Source: Zoroaster sp. YZ-2022
Taxonomy: Eukaryota; Echinodermata; Asteroidea; Forcipulatida; Zoroasteridae
Direction of reading: 5' to 3'
NCBI GenBank assembly: GCA_029582265.1
Contig: CM055823.1
Coordinates: forward strand, 16,365,019 to 16,429,018
Length of the DNA: 64,000 nt
How positions within the stretch are numbered: position 1 is the first letter of the stretch; each line of letters opens with the position of its first letter. The notes beneath the pieces were generated by a model, which did no database searches, was not told the DNA's origin, and saw nothing but the letters and a program-made list of their open reading frames with translations. Both the position numbers and the translations under genes were made by a program. Positions 47,931-59,766 of the stretch are shown here, piece after piece.

Positions 47931-48707
47931 ACTCAGTGCAATATATTCATCATGATGATTTTTTTCCCCTGACACATCCAGCATTTTTCTGACTGACTTA
48001 CTTATGAATGCTTTGATTGAACATAAATTGGCAGAACTCATTCTCTGTGAATAACTTCAAATGTATGAAAATCTTCAAAAATGTCTGGATCTACGGAGTG
48101 TCTTCTATGCATGTACTCTCTCCTATTGTAGCATTTTGTATTACTCCTGCTCATGGAGCTTATCTAAGCACAATTTTCATTATGATAAGATCATAAATTG
48201 GCAGAACTCATTGATTGATTTTCACTGAAACACATTTAACTTTGTACAGTTCAGTGAGGAAATAAATAAACTCACCACTACATATACTTCAGTATTTTAC
48301 CGAGCAATTGCTTTGTTTCAAAAGAGATCAAGATTTTGTTCAAGAACAGCTATAGCTTTAATCTTTTGAACATTTATAGGGGAAGGCGATCAGAGCATAC
48401 TGATCGCAACGTCAAGTTGTAACCAACCGGTTCTTTTCAGAACTATTTACAGTACTATTCAAAAGAGAATTTCTACATGGTGTCACCACAAACAGTCTTT
48501 ACTAATTCTTGGTGTAAAATGTAACAGGTTTTCAAACCTAACAGTCATGATCAATGCATACTCAACTGCATATACATCCATCATGAAAGCAATTCCTGGT
48601 AAAATACCAGGTGTTGCAAAACTTAATTTCATAATTTGTTTCCCCCGTCCCCATGCCCCATCCCCTTCTATACTGCATTGAGCTTGAGACTAACAAGGTT
48701 TACTCAC

Positions 48708-48815
48708 CACTGATCTGTGACTTCAATTCTGATTGACGTGCACACTTTATATTGACAGCAGGTACTTGTTGACCGTTTTTGGTTGTTTCTCATTGCAGCA
48801 AGGGTCAGCACAATT
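48708..48815 (-). pseudogene. unit C first visible exon, 108 nt
   Basis: Same borders and frame as 33196-33303, with a few base changes. Nothing exon-like is visible upstream on this strand before the truncated MITE at 49131-49363. Confidence 0.45.
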
Positions 48816-49130
48816 CTAAATAATAGGAAGAAATATATTTATACAGGAATTATGTAAAAGCTACATTCAGTTTTCAAATGATACACACACATGTACTTGA
48901 AACTGCATTGATACAAATCAGGTTTGTACCAATGCAGTATATGGTTAAAACTGTGCTGCACATTCAAGTTAGCTCTGGTTACTACATTAAGGTATTCTAG
49001 ACATGTGCTGTGTACTTAAGAGACCTGGACGTATTTTAAATCACTTTAATTACTCCAACATTCTCAAATATACACACTGGGCTCTCTTCTACTCATCACA
49101 TTGTATGACAACCACCAGTCACTATTAACT

Positions 49131-49363
49131 TTACCCTGAAAATGCCCTGAAAATCCGTTTTGCCGTGAAATAACAGTTCACCGTAATTTCACAGCAATTT
49201 CATGGTGGCTCTTCCTCTCAGATATTGGCAATAATGTTTACATGTGATTTCAGGGCAAATTCACGGCGCTCTCGAGAATTAATGAGCTGCCCCAAAACTG
49301 CCACAAGGACCGGAGTTCATGGTGTTTTCACGGCGAAGGAATCCCAAGAGTATTTCATGGCGT
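49131..49363. mobile_element. left half of GGGTAAAGTT-family MITE, truncated
   Basis: Cut at CATGGCGTTTT, the same base as 33611-33819; LINE X sequence follows. Confidence 0.7.
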
Positions 49364-50955
49364 TTTAGATCCATGAGGAATTATGACAAGGAAATTTACC
49401 AAAATATGTTGAAGGAAATAGACTGGTCAGATGTCACTCTTTGCAATGATGTAAACAATGCTTGGTTATTACTGAAGCAGAAAATTACTAAAATAATTGA
49501 TTCTATAGCCCCGATGAAATCTATCAGAATTAAAGCCTTGGATGACCGGTGAGATTTTAGAAAAGATAAACACTAGAGATAATTTGTACTGTCAATTCAA
49601 AAAAGACAAAAACAATGTTGCTTTATACAAAATGTTTTGTTCAGCAAGAAACAAAGTTCAAAGGTCGATTAAACAATCTAAATCTAATTTTTTTTGCACA
49701 AACATAGAGGAAAATAAGAACAATGCTAAGAAGTTATGGTCTCATCTAAAATCCTTAGGTTACAGTAACAAAAGCAAAAAATCTAGTAACATTGTCTTAA
49801 AAGTTGATGGTGATGTGTGTTTTGATCCTTTAAAAGTCGCGACATACATCAACACTTTTTTTTGTTACAGTGGCAAATAAGTTGACTAGTTCACTTCCAA
49901 TAGTCACTTCACTTTTTGGTGTTGATTCAGATAATTTGAAACATTACTATGAAGCTAAAGGGGTTCAAAAGGGTTCTATGAAATTACAACCGGTTACGAA
50001 CGAATTTATTTTTAAAGAACTTGGTCAGCTCAATCAAAATAAAAGTACTGGTTTAGATGGTATCTCACCTAGATTTTTGAAGGATGGCGCAGAAATTTTA
50101 AAAGTTCCGATTGGGCACATTTTGAATTTGTCATTAAACACCAACATTTTTCCGGATGATATGAAACAAGCCAAAATAACTCCTCTTCACAAGAAAAAAT
50201 CCAGAATGGAAGTCGGGAATTATAGACCAGTTAGTGTTCTCTTTGCCTTGTCAAAAATTTTGGAGAAGGCCGTTTTCATTCAGGTGGAGAGCTACCTGGC
50301 TGAAAACAATCTAATTTACGAATTTCAATCTGGCTTTAGACAACATTTTTCTACTAACTCATGTCTCGTCCATCTCAATGATTTTATCAGAACACAAACT
50401 GCTAAAGGTAATTACGTCAGGATGGTTTCACTTGATGTCCAAAAGGCCTTTGACTGTGTTAATCATTCTATTGTATGCAGCAAACTTGAATTTTTGGGCA
50501 TTGATCATAGATGGTTCAAATCCTATCTATCTAACAGAAGACAAGTTGTGTGCATTAACGGTGTTACTTCACCTGAACTTATTAATGAGAACGGCGTGCC
50601 CCAGGGAAGCCTGCTCGGCCCCCTTCTGTATCTTTGTTATTGTAACGATATGGAGATGTGTGTGGACTCTAAACTCATATTATATGCAGATGATAGCATC
50701 ATACTAGTGGCAGGTAAAGATCCAGATACAATAGCCAGGAAACATTCTGGCGAAATAGAATCATGTAATAGATGGTTGATTGAAAACAAACTTTCATTAC
50801 ATATGGGTAAATGTGAATGTATGTTGTTCGGTTCTGAACGTAAATGTAAAAGAATCCGTAATTTCTCTATAGAATGTAATGGTCAGGTTATATTTCATCT
50901 CAGAAATGTGTTAAGTATCTTGGCATTGAGTTGGATCAAAACTTGTCAGGTATGA
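49364..50955 (+). pseudogene. LINE X linker and reverse transcriptase
   Basis: Three overlapping frames are joined by indels: at about 49545 and in a T-run at about 49860. In the 361-codon RT frame starting at 49870: NKSTGLDGISP (57), NYRPVS (117), VSLDVQKAFDCVNHS (186), NGVPQGSLLGPL (241) and ILYADDSIILV (270). The C-terminal part continues after the insertion at 52032-52610 (LIQSHIDYACMSWFYG) with one more frameshift. Catalytic YADD is present but the ORF is broken. Confidence 0.8.
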
Positions 50956-51274
50956 ATATGGTTGATATTTTAAAAAAATCTAACAAATAAATTGAAATTC
51001 CTGTATAGACACGCACATTTCCTTAAAGATGGACGTCAACGGAATATATTACAGTGTTTTGATGCTGTTAGGCTTACAAGAAGTGTGTAATGATTACTTC
51101 TATATGATTAAAATTCAAATAAAGTAATTTCTTAATGTAAAAAAAAATTCATTTTGATCAGCATTTCACTATCTAGAAAAGTCGTGTTTCGCAAAAAGCC
51201 CGAACTCATGAATAATTCATATCGTAGTTGTGACGTACAATCAAGGACTGGCATTCGCTGCTTATGCCCACATG

Positions 51275-51653
51275 TCATGAGTGTTCCCCAGCAAAGTGCA
51301 TTAAAAAGCGACGTGTACGAAACGAAGACTCGGCCGACGAACTCCCAGTCGTACTCACTTGCCTTCTCTCGATATTTGACGCTTTCAAAGTTGGAACAGA
51401 GCCTTGCTTCAAACGATATTTGGTATCCAAACCAAAACTTTCTTTCACTTGACTGGAAGAATCTCTACAGTCGCCCGTAAAATGGGCTGTACAAATCAAC
51501 GACCATTTTGTCAACGTGAAATCCTTTCGTGTATTGTTCACGAACTTCACCCACTCCTTGAAGCCGCCGGATTCCGCGGAAATCGGAAAAACTAACCTCT
51601 GGATTCTTGGTGGCACTTCTTGTACATCCACCAACAGCACATGTGCTAGGCAT
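51275..51653 (-). pseudogene. THAP-domain fragment inside LINE X
   Basis: On -, ATG at 51653 starts MPSTCAVGGCTRSATKNPEV, matching the THAP start (Met, then C-x4-C). A +1 slip near 51597 leads to FKEWVKFVNN, LTKWSLICTAHF (the C-x2-H pair) and YRLKQGSVPTL, the usual THAP end. THAP is a C2CH zinc-binding DNA-binding domain found in host regulators and P-element-type transposases. No transposase domain follows. The 3' limit of the inserted block includes AATAAA and an A-run near 51120-51145 on +. Confidence 0.7.
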
Positions 51654-52619
51654 TATGCCGTCTTACACAAAATCGTCAAAACGGGGAAAAAATCATGTGT
51701 ATAAGCTTCGAGCAAGTAAAATCCCCATTGCCAAACACAAAGACAAAAACGGCTTCCTTTATTTATGCCCCAGATAGTACGTCACACTTACGCTGGTTTA
51801 CGTGGCCGCTGGTATTTCACCGTTCATTTCGTATTGTATTTCTATGGGCCTTTGCTGGGAACCATGAAAGCGCGCAGCCAACGGCGAGAAAAAAACCACT
51901 CGCTCAGAAATCTAAGAAGGGGGGCTATTTTTTACAATCAAAATTAAACAAAATAACGGGGAATAAAACCATCGTACTGATAATGAAATAATAACTAAAC
52001 ACAACATAAACAAGACTCAGGAGACGATTTAGTGTACGAGCTCTCGTTGAAGTCCATCTTTAACAAAACTACCAGACAGATTTTGTGCTCCACGCTTATA
52101 CAAAGTCATATTGACTATGCCTGCATGTCCTGGTTTTATGGAATCAGCTCCACTCTCAAAAGTAAACTTCAAATTCTTCAAAACAAAATGGTTCGGTTTA
52201 TTTATAATGTTGGTCCAAGATATCACCTTAATTTACAGGAATTTCATGATATTGGATACCTCCATATAGAAAACAGGGTGTCTCAACTAGCCCTCAACAT
52301 TGCTCATGGTATTTTTTATGGGAAATGCCCGTCATATCTTAATCAGTTTTTCGTCAAGGTTAGGGACGCCCACCACTACAACACGACGCCCACCACTACA
52401 ACACGAGATCTAGAAATTATAATTTTGTGGTTCCCTCAATTAACAATATTACTAAAAGTTCTTTTTTTAAAAATGCAATTAGAGAATGGAATAACTTGCC
52501 AAATTTTGTCAAATCTATTAAGAATAAACTGGGATTCAAAAGGGAACTTAAGAAATTTCTGCTGGACAGAGAAAATGTTACGGAAAGGGATTTTTTTCTT
52601 CGTTAGTTAGCACATTTGC

Positions 52620-53211
52620 CAAATTCATAATTCAACTTAGCCTCTTCCAAAAGGTGAGATGCAGTTCTTGTGGGGGGGGGGGGGGGAGGGGCATAGGATC
52701 AGTACGGGACAGGTGCCCTTTTTATGCATGTTTTTCATCTTTTAATATTTTGATTTAGATGGTATAGGGTGTAAGTTCCATGTGGGTCCCCGCTTTGCCC
52801 AGATTTTTTGTTCTCAAGTCCATAGAGACAATGGTGGCAAAATTGGAACCAGCAGGGACATGTCGTTTAATATGTGTTCATTGTTAAGTTTTATAAATTA
52901 TTTTAATTTAGATGGTTAGAAGGGTACATGTTTCATGTGGGTTCCCGGTTTGCCACAGATTTTTTGTTCTCATGTCCGTAGAGAGAATGGTGGCAAAATT
53001 GGAACCAGCAGGGACATGGGTCTTTTTAATTTACATGTTCTCTTTATGTCTTCTGTTCTTTTTTGTGATGTAATGTCTGGTTGGTTTTGTCTTTTGTGCT
53101 TAAAGGACCCCATTGGAAATAAGTCGCAAGACTTTTATGGGCTATCCTGATATTACCGCCTTCATGTGCAATTTAAATTTATTTACGTTTTTTATTTGTT
53201 TATTTAATGTG
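52620..53211 (+). other. LINE X 3' untranslated region
   Basis: AT/GT-rich sequence after the RT C-terminus. It holds a G-run at 52671-52690 and an approximate direct repeat with GGTTCCCGGTTTGCC / GGTCCCCGCTTTGCC (about 52740-52860 against 52905-53020). No coding frame. Confidence 0.5.
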
Positions 53212-53218
53212 TGTTTTT

Positions 53219-54610
53219 AGGTGTTCGGGTATGTACCCGAAACACCTATTGTTTTTGTTCGTTTTTTTTTACTTCTTCTTCTTCTTCTCCCCCGTGACTG
53301 TCCGCAAAAAAACACATACTTGCAAACTTCACACGAACTTGAAACTTGGCATGTACAACTTAACAAGTAGATGAAACTCGAGTTGTGAGTGACCCCGATT
53401 TGACCTTACTTCCTGTCCAAACAGGAAGTCAAAGTTTAATATTTAAAAAAATCATATCTCAACAACCACAACAGGTAAATGGACATTTTTTGCACTATTG
53501 TATAGATTGTTAATTGTCGAAAAATATTTACAAAAACATGACCCCAATTTGACCTTACTTCCTGTCCAAACCGGAAGTCAAAGTTTAACATTTAAAACAA
53601 TCATATCTCAACAACCACAAGAGATAAATTCACAATTCTTTCAACATTGTACAGATCGTTAATTGTCAAAAAATATTTTCAAAAAGGTGACCCTAATTTG
53701 ACCTTTACTTCCTGTCCAAACCGGAAGTCAAAGTTTAATATTTAACAAAAATCATATCTCAACAACCACAAGAGATAAATTCACAATTCTTTCACCATTG
53801 TACAGATCGTTAATTGTCAAAAAATATTTTCAAAAAGGTGACCCCAATTTTACCTTTACTTCCTGTCCAAACCGGAAGTCAAAGTTAAATATTTAAAAAA
53901 TCATATCTCAACAACCACAAGAGAGAAATTCACAATTCTTTCACTATTGTACAGATCGTTAATTGTCAAATAATATTTAGAAAAAGGTGACCACATTTTG
54001 ACATTACTTCCTGTCCAAACCGGAAGTCAAAGTTTAATATTTAAAAAAATCATATCTCAACAACCACAAGAGGTAAATTCACAATTTTTAAACCATTGTA
54101 CAGGTCGTTAATTGTCAAAAAATATTTACAAAAAGGTGACCCCAATTTGACCTTACTTCCTGTCCAAACCGGAAGTCAAAGTTTAATATTTAAAAAAATC
54201 ATATCTCAACAACCACAAGAAGTAAATTAAAACTTTTTGTACCATTGTACAGATCGTTAATTGTCAAAAAATATTTATACCCCAATTTGACCTTACTTCC
54301 TGTCCAAACCGGAAGTGAAAGTTTAATATTTAAAAAAATCATATCTCAACAACTACAGGAGGTAAATTGACATTTTTGTACCATTGTACAGATTGTTAAT
54401 TGTCAAAAGTATTTACACAAAGGTGACCCCAATTTGACCTTACTTCCTGTCCAAACCGGAAGTCAAAGTTTAATATTAAAATAATTTCTAAATTCAGTAT
54501 TGTATTGTATTCAAATAAACTTCTCACGAGAACTTCAACAGACGTTAACATTTGACTTCTCCAACACTTCGAATTGATGACGTAACCATTTTAACTTCAA
54601 CCGAACACCT
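53219..54610. mobile_element. 1.39-kb non-autonomous TIR element with internal tandem repeats
   Basis: Perfect 10-bp termini AGGTGTTCGG / CCGAACACCT flanked by a perfect 7-bp TGTTTTT (53212-53218 and 54611-54617). The left end also folds on itself: AGGTGTTCGGGTA, TG, then TACCCGAAACACCT. Inside is a CTT microsatellite (about 53272-53290) and the 148-bp array. Superfamily not assigned; no transposase. Confidence 0.65.
53392..54475. repeat. ~148-bp tandem array, 8 units, each with a CCGGAAGT palindrome
   Basis: CTTCCTGTCC recurs at 53409, 53558, 53708, 53859, 54007, 54156, 54296 and 54443. Each unit has ACTTCCTGTCCAAACCGGAA followed by GT, an inverted pair of ETS-type GGAA cores, then TTTAATATTTAAAA, CATATCTCAACAACCACAAG and CATTGTACAGATCGTTAATT. 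The inverted pair is strictly kept while the spacers drift. Confidence 0.9.
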
Positions 54611-54690
54611 TGTTTTTGTTGTGACAAAAACTTATATCTAGTTGTAATTTATTTTTGAATGGTGATATCAAATAAAACATAAAACATAAA

Positions 54691-55640
54691 CGCTATCTCC
54701 GAGCCTGTTATTCTTGACTATTCTGTATCTCAAGGCTAAATGCTCGGCCCACAGTGGTTTATTGTTTATACCTTTCCAGCTCGTGATATCATTTTGAAGT
54801 ATAATTTAAATTACCATGTCTACGCTGATGACACACAGCTTTACATTACTTTTAAATCTTCTCAAGAACCTACCGATTCCTGCATTACAACACTGGAGAA
54901 ATGTATTCAAGAGATTCGAAGTTGGATGAGACAAAACTTCCTGAAATTGAACGACGAAAAAACAGAATTTGTTCTATTTGGATCACGTCAGCAATTGTCT
55001 AAAGTTTCTCTTCCATTTATTACAATTGGTGACTCGCAGATAAACCCCTCATCACAAGCACGTAATTTGGGTGTTATATTTGACTCGACAATGACTTTAA
55101 AACCTCATATCTCCAACATTGTTCGCATATCATCATTTCATATCAGAAATATTAGCCGAATAAGGAAATACTTGAATAAAAGTGCTGCTGAACAAATTAT
55201 ACATGCGTTTGTCACATCACGGCTCGATAATGGGAATGCTCTCCTCTATGGTCTCCCGCAGAATCAAATATCTTGTCTTCAGCACATACAAAACACAGCA
55301 GCTCGTGTTGACTTTGTCCAGAAAGTCATGCCATATCTAGCCAATCTTGAAAGAACTGCACTGGATTCCTGTTTCACAGAGAATTGTTTTTAAACTTATG
55401 CTAATTGTTCACAAATCTTTTAATAACATTGCTCCAATTTATATTTCTGAACTGCTTAAATAAAGTCTACACTCCATCACGCAATTTGCGCTCCTGCAAC
55501 ATGTCACTCCTAAAGGAACCAACTTCAAAACGGAACTGGGGTGATAGGTCTTTGAATTTTCTGTCGCGGGTCCGAGACTCTGGAATCATCTTCCAACTAA
55601 ACTCAAATCTTGTCATAGCAATATTTTCTCCTAAGAAGCT
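54691..55640 (+). pseudogene. LINE Y (CR1/L2-like) RT fragment
   Basis: Encodes EPVILDYS, stop, MLGPQWFIVY, then YHVYADDTQLYITF, FLKLNDEKTEFVLFG, ARNLGVIFDSTM and IIHAFVTSRLDNGNALLYGL. It is followed by a frameshift and remnants of the C-terminal region (PRLWNHLPTKL in another frame near 55570). Cut at its 3' end by the 60-bp array. Confidence 0.8.
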
Positions 55641-55647
55641 ATAATGA

Positions 55648-58600
55648 AATTGGTCTCTGGTGGTAGAGCAATTCATCCACAATTGGGTTCAAATCCTTGT
55701 TCAGCGCAATGGGTCCCTGGTGGTTGAGCAATTCATCCACAATTGGGTTCAAATCCTTGTTCAGTGTAATTGGTCTCTGGCGGTAGAGCAATTCATCCAC
55801 AATTGGGTTCAAATCCTTGTTCAGTGCAATTGGTCTCTCTGGCGGTAGAGCAATTCATCCACAATTGGGTTCAAATCTTTGTTCAGCGTAATTGGTCCCT
55901 GGTGGTAGAGCAATTCATCCACAATTGGGTTCAAATCCTTGTTCAGCGCAATTGGTCTCTCTGGCGGTAGAGCAATTCATCCACAATTGGGTTCAAATCC
56001 CTGTTCAGCGTAATTGGTCTCTCTGGCGGTAGAGCAATTCATCCACAATTGGGTTCAAATCCTTGTTCAGTGTAATTGGTCTCTCTGGCGGTAGAGCAAT
56101 TCATCCACAATTGGGTTCAAATCCTTGTTCAGCGCAATTGGTCTCTCTGGCGGTAGAGCAATTCATCCACAATTGGGTTCAAATCCCTGTTCAGCGTAAT
56201 TGGTCCCTGGCGGTAGAGCAATTCATCCACAATTGGGTTCAAATCCTTGTTCAGTGTAATTGGTCTCTCTGGCGGTAGAGCAATTCATCCACAATTGGGT
56301 TCAAATCCTTGTTCAGCGCAATTGGTCTCTCTGGCGGTAGAGCAATTCATCCACAATTGGGTTCAAATCCTTGTTCAGTGTAATTGGTCCCTGGCGGTAG
56401 AGCAATTCATCCACAATTGGGTTCAAATCCTTGTTCAGCGCAATTGGTCTATCTGGCGGTAGAGCAATTCATCCACAATTGGGTTCAAATCCTTGTTCAG
56501 TGTAATTGGTCCCTGGCGGTAGAGCAATTCATCCACAATTGGGTTCAAATCCTTGTTCAGTGTAATTGGTCTCTCTGGCGGTAGAGCAATTCATCCACAA
56601 TTGGGTTCAAATCCCTGTTCAGCGTAATTGGTCCTTGACTATAGAGCAATTCATCCACAATTGGGTTCAAATCCTTGTTCAGCGTAATTTGTCCCTGGCG
56701 GTAGAGCAATTCATCCACAATTGGGTTCAAATCCCTGTTCAGCATAATTGATCCCTGGCGGTAGAGCAATTCATCTACAATTGGGTTCAAATCCTTGTTC
56801 AGCGCAACTGGTCTCTCTGGCGGTAGAGCAATTCATCCACAATTGGGTTCAAATCCTTGTTCAGTGTAATTGGTCCCTGGCGGTAGAGCAATTCATCCAC
56901 AATTGGGTTCAAATCCTTGTTCAGCGTAATTGGTCTCTGGCGGTAGAGCAATTCATCCACAATTGGGTTCAAATCCTTGTTCAGCGTAATTGGTCTCTGG
57001 CGGTAGAGCAATTCATCCACAATTGGGTTCAAATCCTTGTTCAGCGCAATTGGTCTCTCTGGCGGTAGAGCAATTCATCCACAATTGGGTTCAAATCCCT
57101 GTTCAGCGTAATTGGTCCCTGGCGGTAGAGCAATTCATCCACAATTGGGTTCAAATCCTTGTTCAGTGTAATTGGTCCCTGGTGGTAGAGCAATTCATCC
57201 ACAATTGGGTTCAAATCCTTGTTCAGCGCAATTGGTCTCTCTGGCGGTAGAGCAATTCATCCACAATTGGGTTCAAATCCTTGTTCAGTGTAATTGGTCC
57301 CTGGCGGTAGAGCAATTCATCCACAATTGGGTTCAAATCCTTGTTCAGTGTAATTGGTCCCTGGTGGTAGAGCAATTCATCCACAATTGGGTTCAAATCC
57401 TTGTTCAGCGCAATTGGTCCCTGGTGGTAGAGCAATTCATCCACAATTGGGTTCAAATCCCTGTTCAGCGTAAGTGGTGCCTGGCGGTAGAGCAATTCAT
57501 CCACAATTGGGTTCAAATCCCTGTTCAGCGTAAGTGGTCTCTGGCGCTAGAGCAATTCATCCACAATTGGGTTCAAATCCTTGTTCAGTGTAATTGGTCC
57601 CTGGCGGTAGAGCAATTCATCCACAATTGGGTTCAAATCCTTGTTCAGTGTAATTGGTCCCTGGTGGTAGAGCAATTCATCCACAATTGGGTTCAAATCC
57701 TTGTTCAGCGCAATTGGTCCCTGGTGGTAGAGCAATTCATCCACAATTGGGTTCAAATCCCTGTTCAGCGTAAGTGGTCCCTGGCGGTAGAGCAATTCAT
57801 CCACAATTGGGTTCAAATCCCTGTTCAGCGTAATTGGTCCCTGGCGGTAGAGCAATTCATCCACAATTGGGTTCAAATCCTTGTTCAGCGTAATTGGTCT
57901 CTGGCGGTAGAGCAATTCATCCACAATTGGGTTCAAATCCTTGTTCAGTGTAATTGGTCCCTGGCGGTAGAGCAATTCATCCACAATTGGGTTCAAATCC
58001 TTGTTCAGTGCAACTGGTCCCTGGCGGTAGAGCAATTCATCCACAATTGGGTCCAGATCCCTGTTCAGAGTAATTGGTCTCTCTGGCGGTAGAGCAATTC
58101 ATCCACAATTGGGTTCAAATCCCTGTTCAGCGTAATTGGTCCCTGGCGGTAGAGCAATTCATCCACAATTGGGTTCAAATCCTTGTTCAGTGTAATTGGT
58201 CCCTGGCGGTAGAGCAATTCATCCACAATTGGGTTCAAATCCTTGTTCAGTGTAATTGGTCCCTGGTGGTAGAGCAATTCATCCACAATTGGGTTCAAAT
58301 CCTTGTTCAGCGTAATTGGTCTCTGGCGGTAGAGCAATTCATCCACAATTGGGTTCAAATCCCTGTTCAGCGTAATTGGTCCCTGGCGGTAGAGCAATTC
58401 ATCCACAATTGGGTTCAAATCCTTGTTCAGTGTAATTGGTCCCTGGTGGTAGAGCAATTCATCCACAATTGGGTTCAAATCCTTGTTCAGTGTAATTGGT
58501 CCCTGGTGGTAGAGCAATTCATCCACAATTGGGTTCAAATCCTTGTTCAGCGTAATTGGTCCCTGGTGGTAGAGCAATTCATCCACAATTGGGTTCAAAT

Positions 58601-58853
58601 CCTTGTTCAGCGTAATTGGTCCCTGGTGGTAGAGCAATTCATCCACAATTGGGTTCAAATCCTTGTTCAGTGTAATTGGTCCCTGGTGGTCGAGCAATTC
58701 ATCCACAATTGGGTTCAAATCCTTGTTCAGTGTAATTGGTCTCTGGTGGTAGAGCAATTCATCCACAATTGGGTTCAAATCCTTGTTCAGCGTAATTGGT
58801 CCCTGGTGGTAGAGTAATTCATCCACAATCGGGTTCAAATCCTTGTTCAGTGA
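55648..58853. repeat. 60-bp minisatellite, about 53 units, with Pol III-box-like motifs
   Basis: The unit is ATTGGTCCCTGGCGGTAGAG, CAATTCATCCACAATTGGGT and TCAAATCCTTGTTCAGTGTA, with some 62-bp variants (GGTCTCTCTGG). Because 60 is 20 codons, both strands give long open frames (VEQFIHNWVQILVQ on +, NPIVDELLYRQGPI on -). These frames are broken by each 2-bp variant and I do not treat them as genes. TGGCGGTAGAGC resembles a tRNA A box and GGGTTCAAATCC matches a B box. Confidence 0.95.
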
Positions 58854-59603
58854 AGTTTTCTTTGCTCATTCCAATCATACCAAGTTAGTTGCCTTCTTTA
58901 TTTAGTGCCAATATTAAATAATATACAAATATCCAACTTAAATTGTAAATAGGAGATTGCACTATCAATTGGAATGTTTCAAATTTAACCCCTTTTGTAT
59001 GCAGTATTTCAACTGTGGTACCACTAAAATATATATATATAAATGAGTGATTAATTCTTATCAGGGCTATGCTTCATTGATACTGCAGTGCAGGCCTTTC
59101 ATTCTTATGTCTACATCTTATACAAAATTAAATTGTTCATGGCAACATTTGAATGGCCACTTAGTCAAAAACCAAGGGCAATAAATAAATTGCCTCTGAG
59201 CATTTGGGGTTGCAGTGGCTGGCCTGAATCAAATAATGTGGTCCCTTTCAAATAAACCTGGATTAAAAGTAGATAAATAAATTTGAAATGGCAGAGACAA
59301 GCATTGGTAAATAAACTAACAAGTTACTTATATCTATCTTTTCATTGGAATAGCAATTGCACTGATATATGGATCAAAGCATGATTTTAAAAAAAGCAGA
59401 AGAGAATGAGAATTTTTTCTTACAGCAAACATAAGCAAACTTATTACCTTGGTGTTATTGTTGAGGCAGAACATCCTTGTAAGACAGTCAGCTACTACTT
59501 GAGTTGCTCCTCAGAGAAGGGGCTCCCTCTTCAAGTCAAAACGTAATCCTGCTGTATGAGAATAACAGATTTGTAATGTTTGTAGACTAGAACTATATAT
59601 TAG

Positions 59604-59766
59604 CACTGGTGGGCAGGAGGTCGTGGGTTCGAATCCCGCCCGAGCCTGTGTAGTTTTTTCACAGACACTCGGAAAGCGCTGAGCATACAGTGCTATACAC
59701 ACGTCGGTGTAGGGCAAAACTAAATCAATTGTTTATCTCCCGACGCAAGAATTTCACCAATCTATA
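59604..59766 (+). mobile_element. tRNA-derived SINE, 5' truncated, with 10-bp target duplication
   Basis: GGGTTCGAATCCC (B box and T stem) lies 20-odd bases from the left edge, so the A-box half is missing. TATATATTAG flanks the insert (59594-59603 and 59767-59776). The matching sites in unit D (34490) and unit A (15310) are empty. Specific to unit E. Confidence 0.75.

Larger units (their letters stand above)
42986..49363 (-). pseudogene. unit C: - strand copy of the unidentified gene
   Basis: Exons on -: 48815-48708, 47597-47505, 46620-45866 (split by a MITE), 44616-44545 and 43789-43736. It shares with unit B the absence of LINE Z and the presence of the GGGTAAAGTT MITE (43138-43485) and the SINE-like insert (47785-47930). 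It begins at 42986 directly against LINE Z, so unit D and unit C were joined by rearrangement. The region homologous to 7560-7620 of unit A and its flank is deleted at about 47367. Confidence 0.55.
49364..54690 (+). mobile_element. LINE X (CR1/Jockey group), 5' truncated, with two later insertions
   Basis: Starts mid-protein (RSMRNYDKEIYQNML) and ends in an (ATAAAAC)n-like tail at about 54670-54690. It is interrupted by about 1 kb carrying a THAP fragment (roughly 51060-52025) and by the TIR element at 53219-54610. It lies between the truncated MITE and LINE Y, and is absent from the matching site at 33820. Confidence 0.75.

Noticed and set aside
51154..51991. Several plus-strand frames over the THAP fragment
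   Set aside because: The minus strand carries the recognisable THAP signature; the plus frames are shadows.
55660..58838. Long open frames in both directions across the 60-bp array (up to 306 and 257 codons)
   Set aside because: They exist because 60 is a multiple of 3. Both strands are open equally, and 62-bp units shift the frame repeatedly. No start context or flanking exon supports translation.
59600..59660. A functional tRNA gene around GGGTTCGAATCCC
   Set aside because: Only the T-arm half is present. The A box and acceptor stem are missing, and the block has SINE-style flanking duplication.
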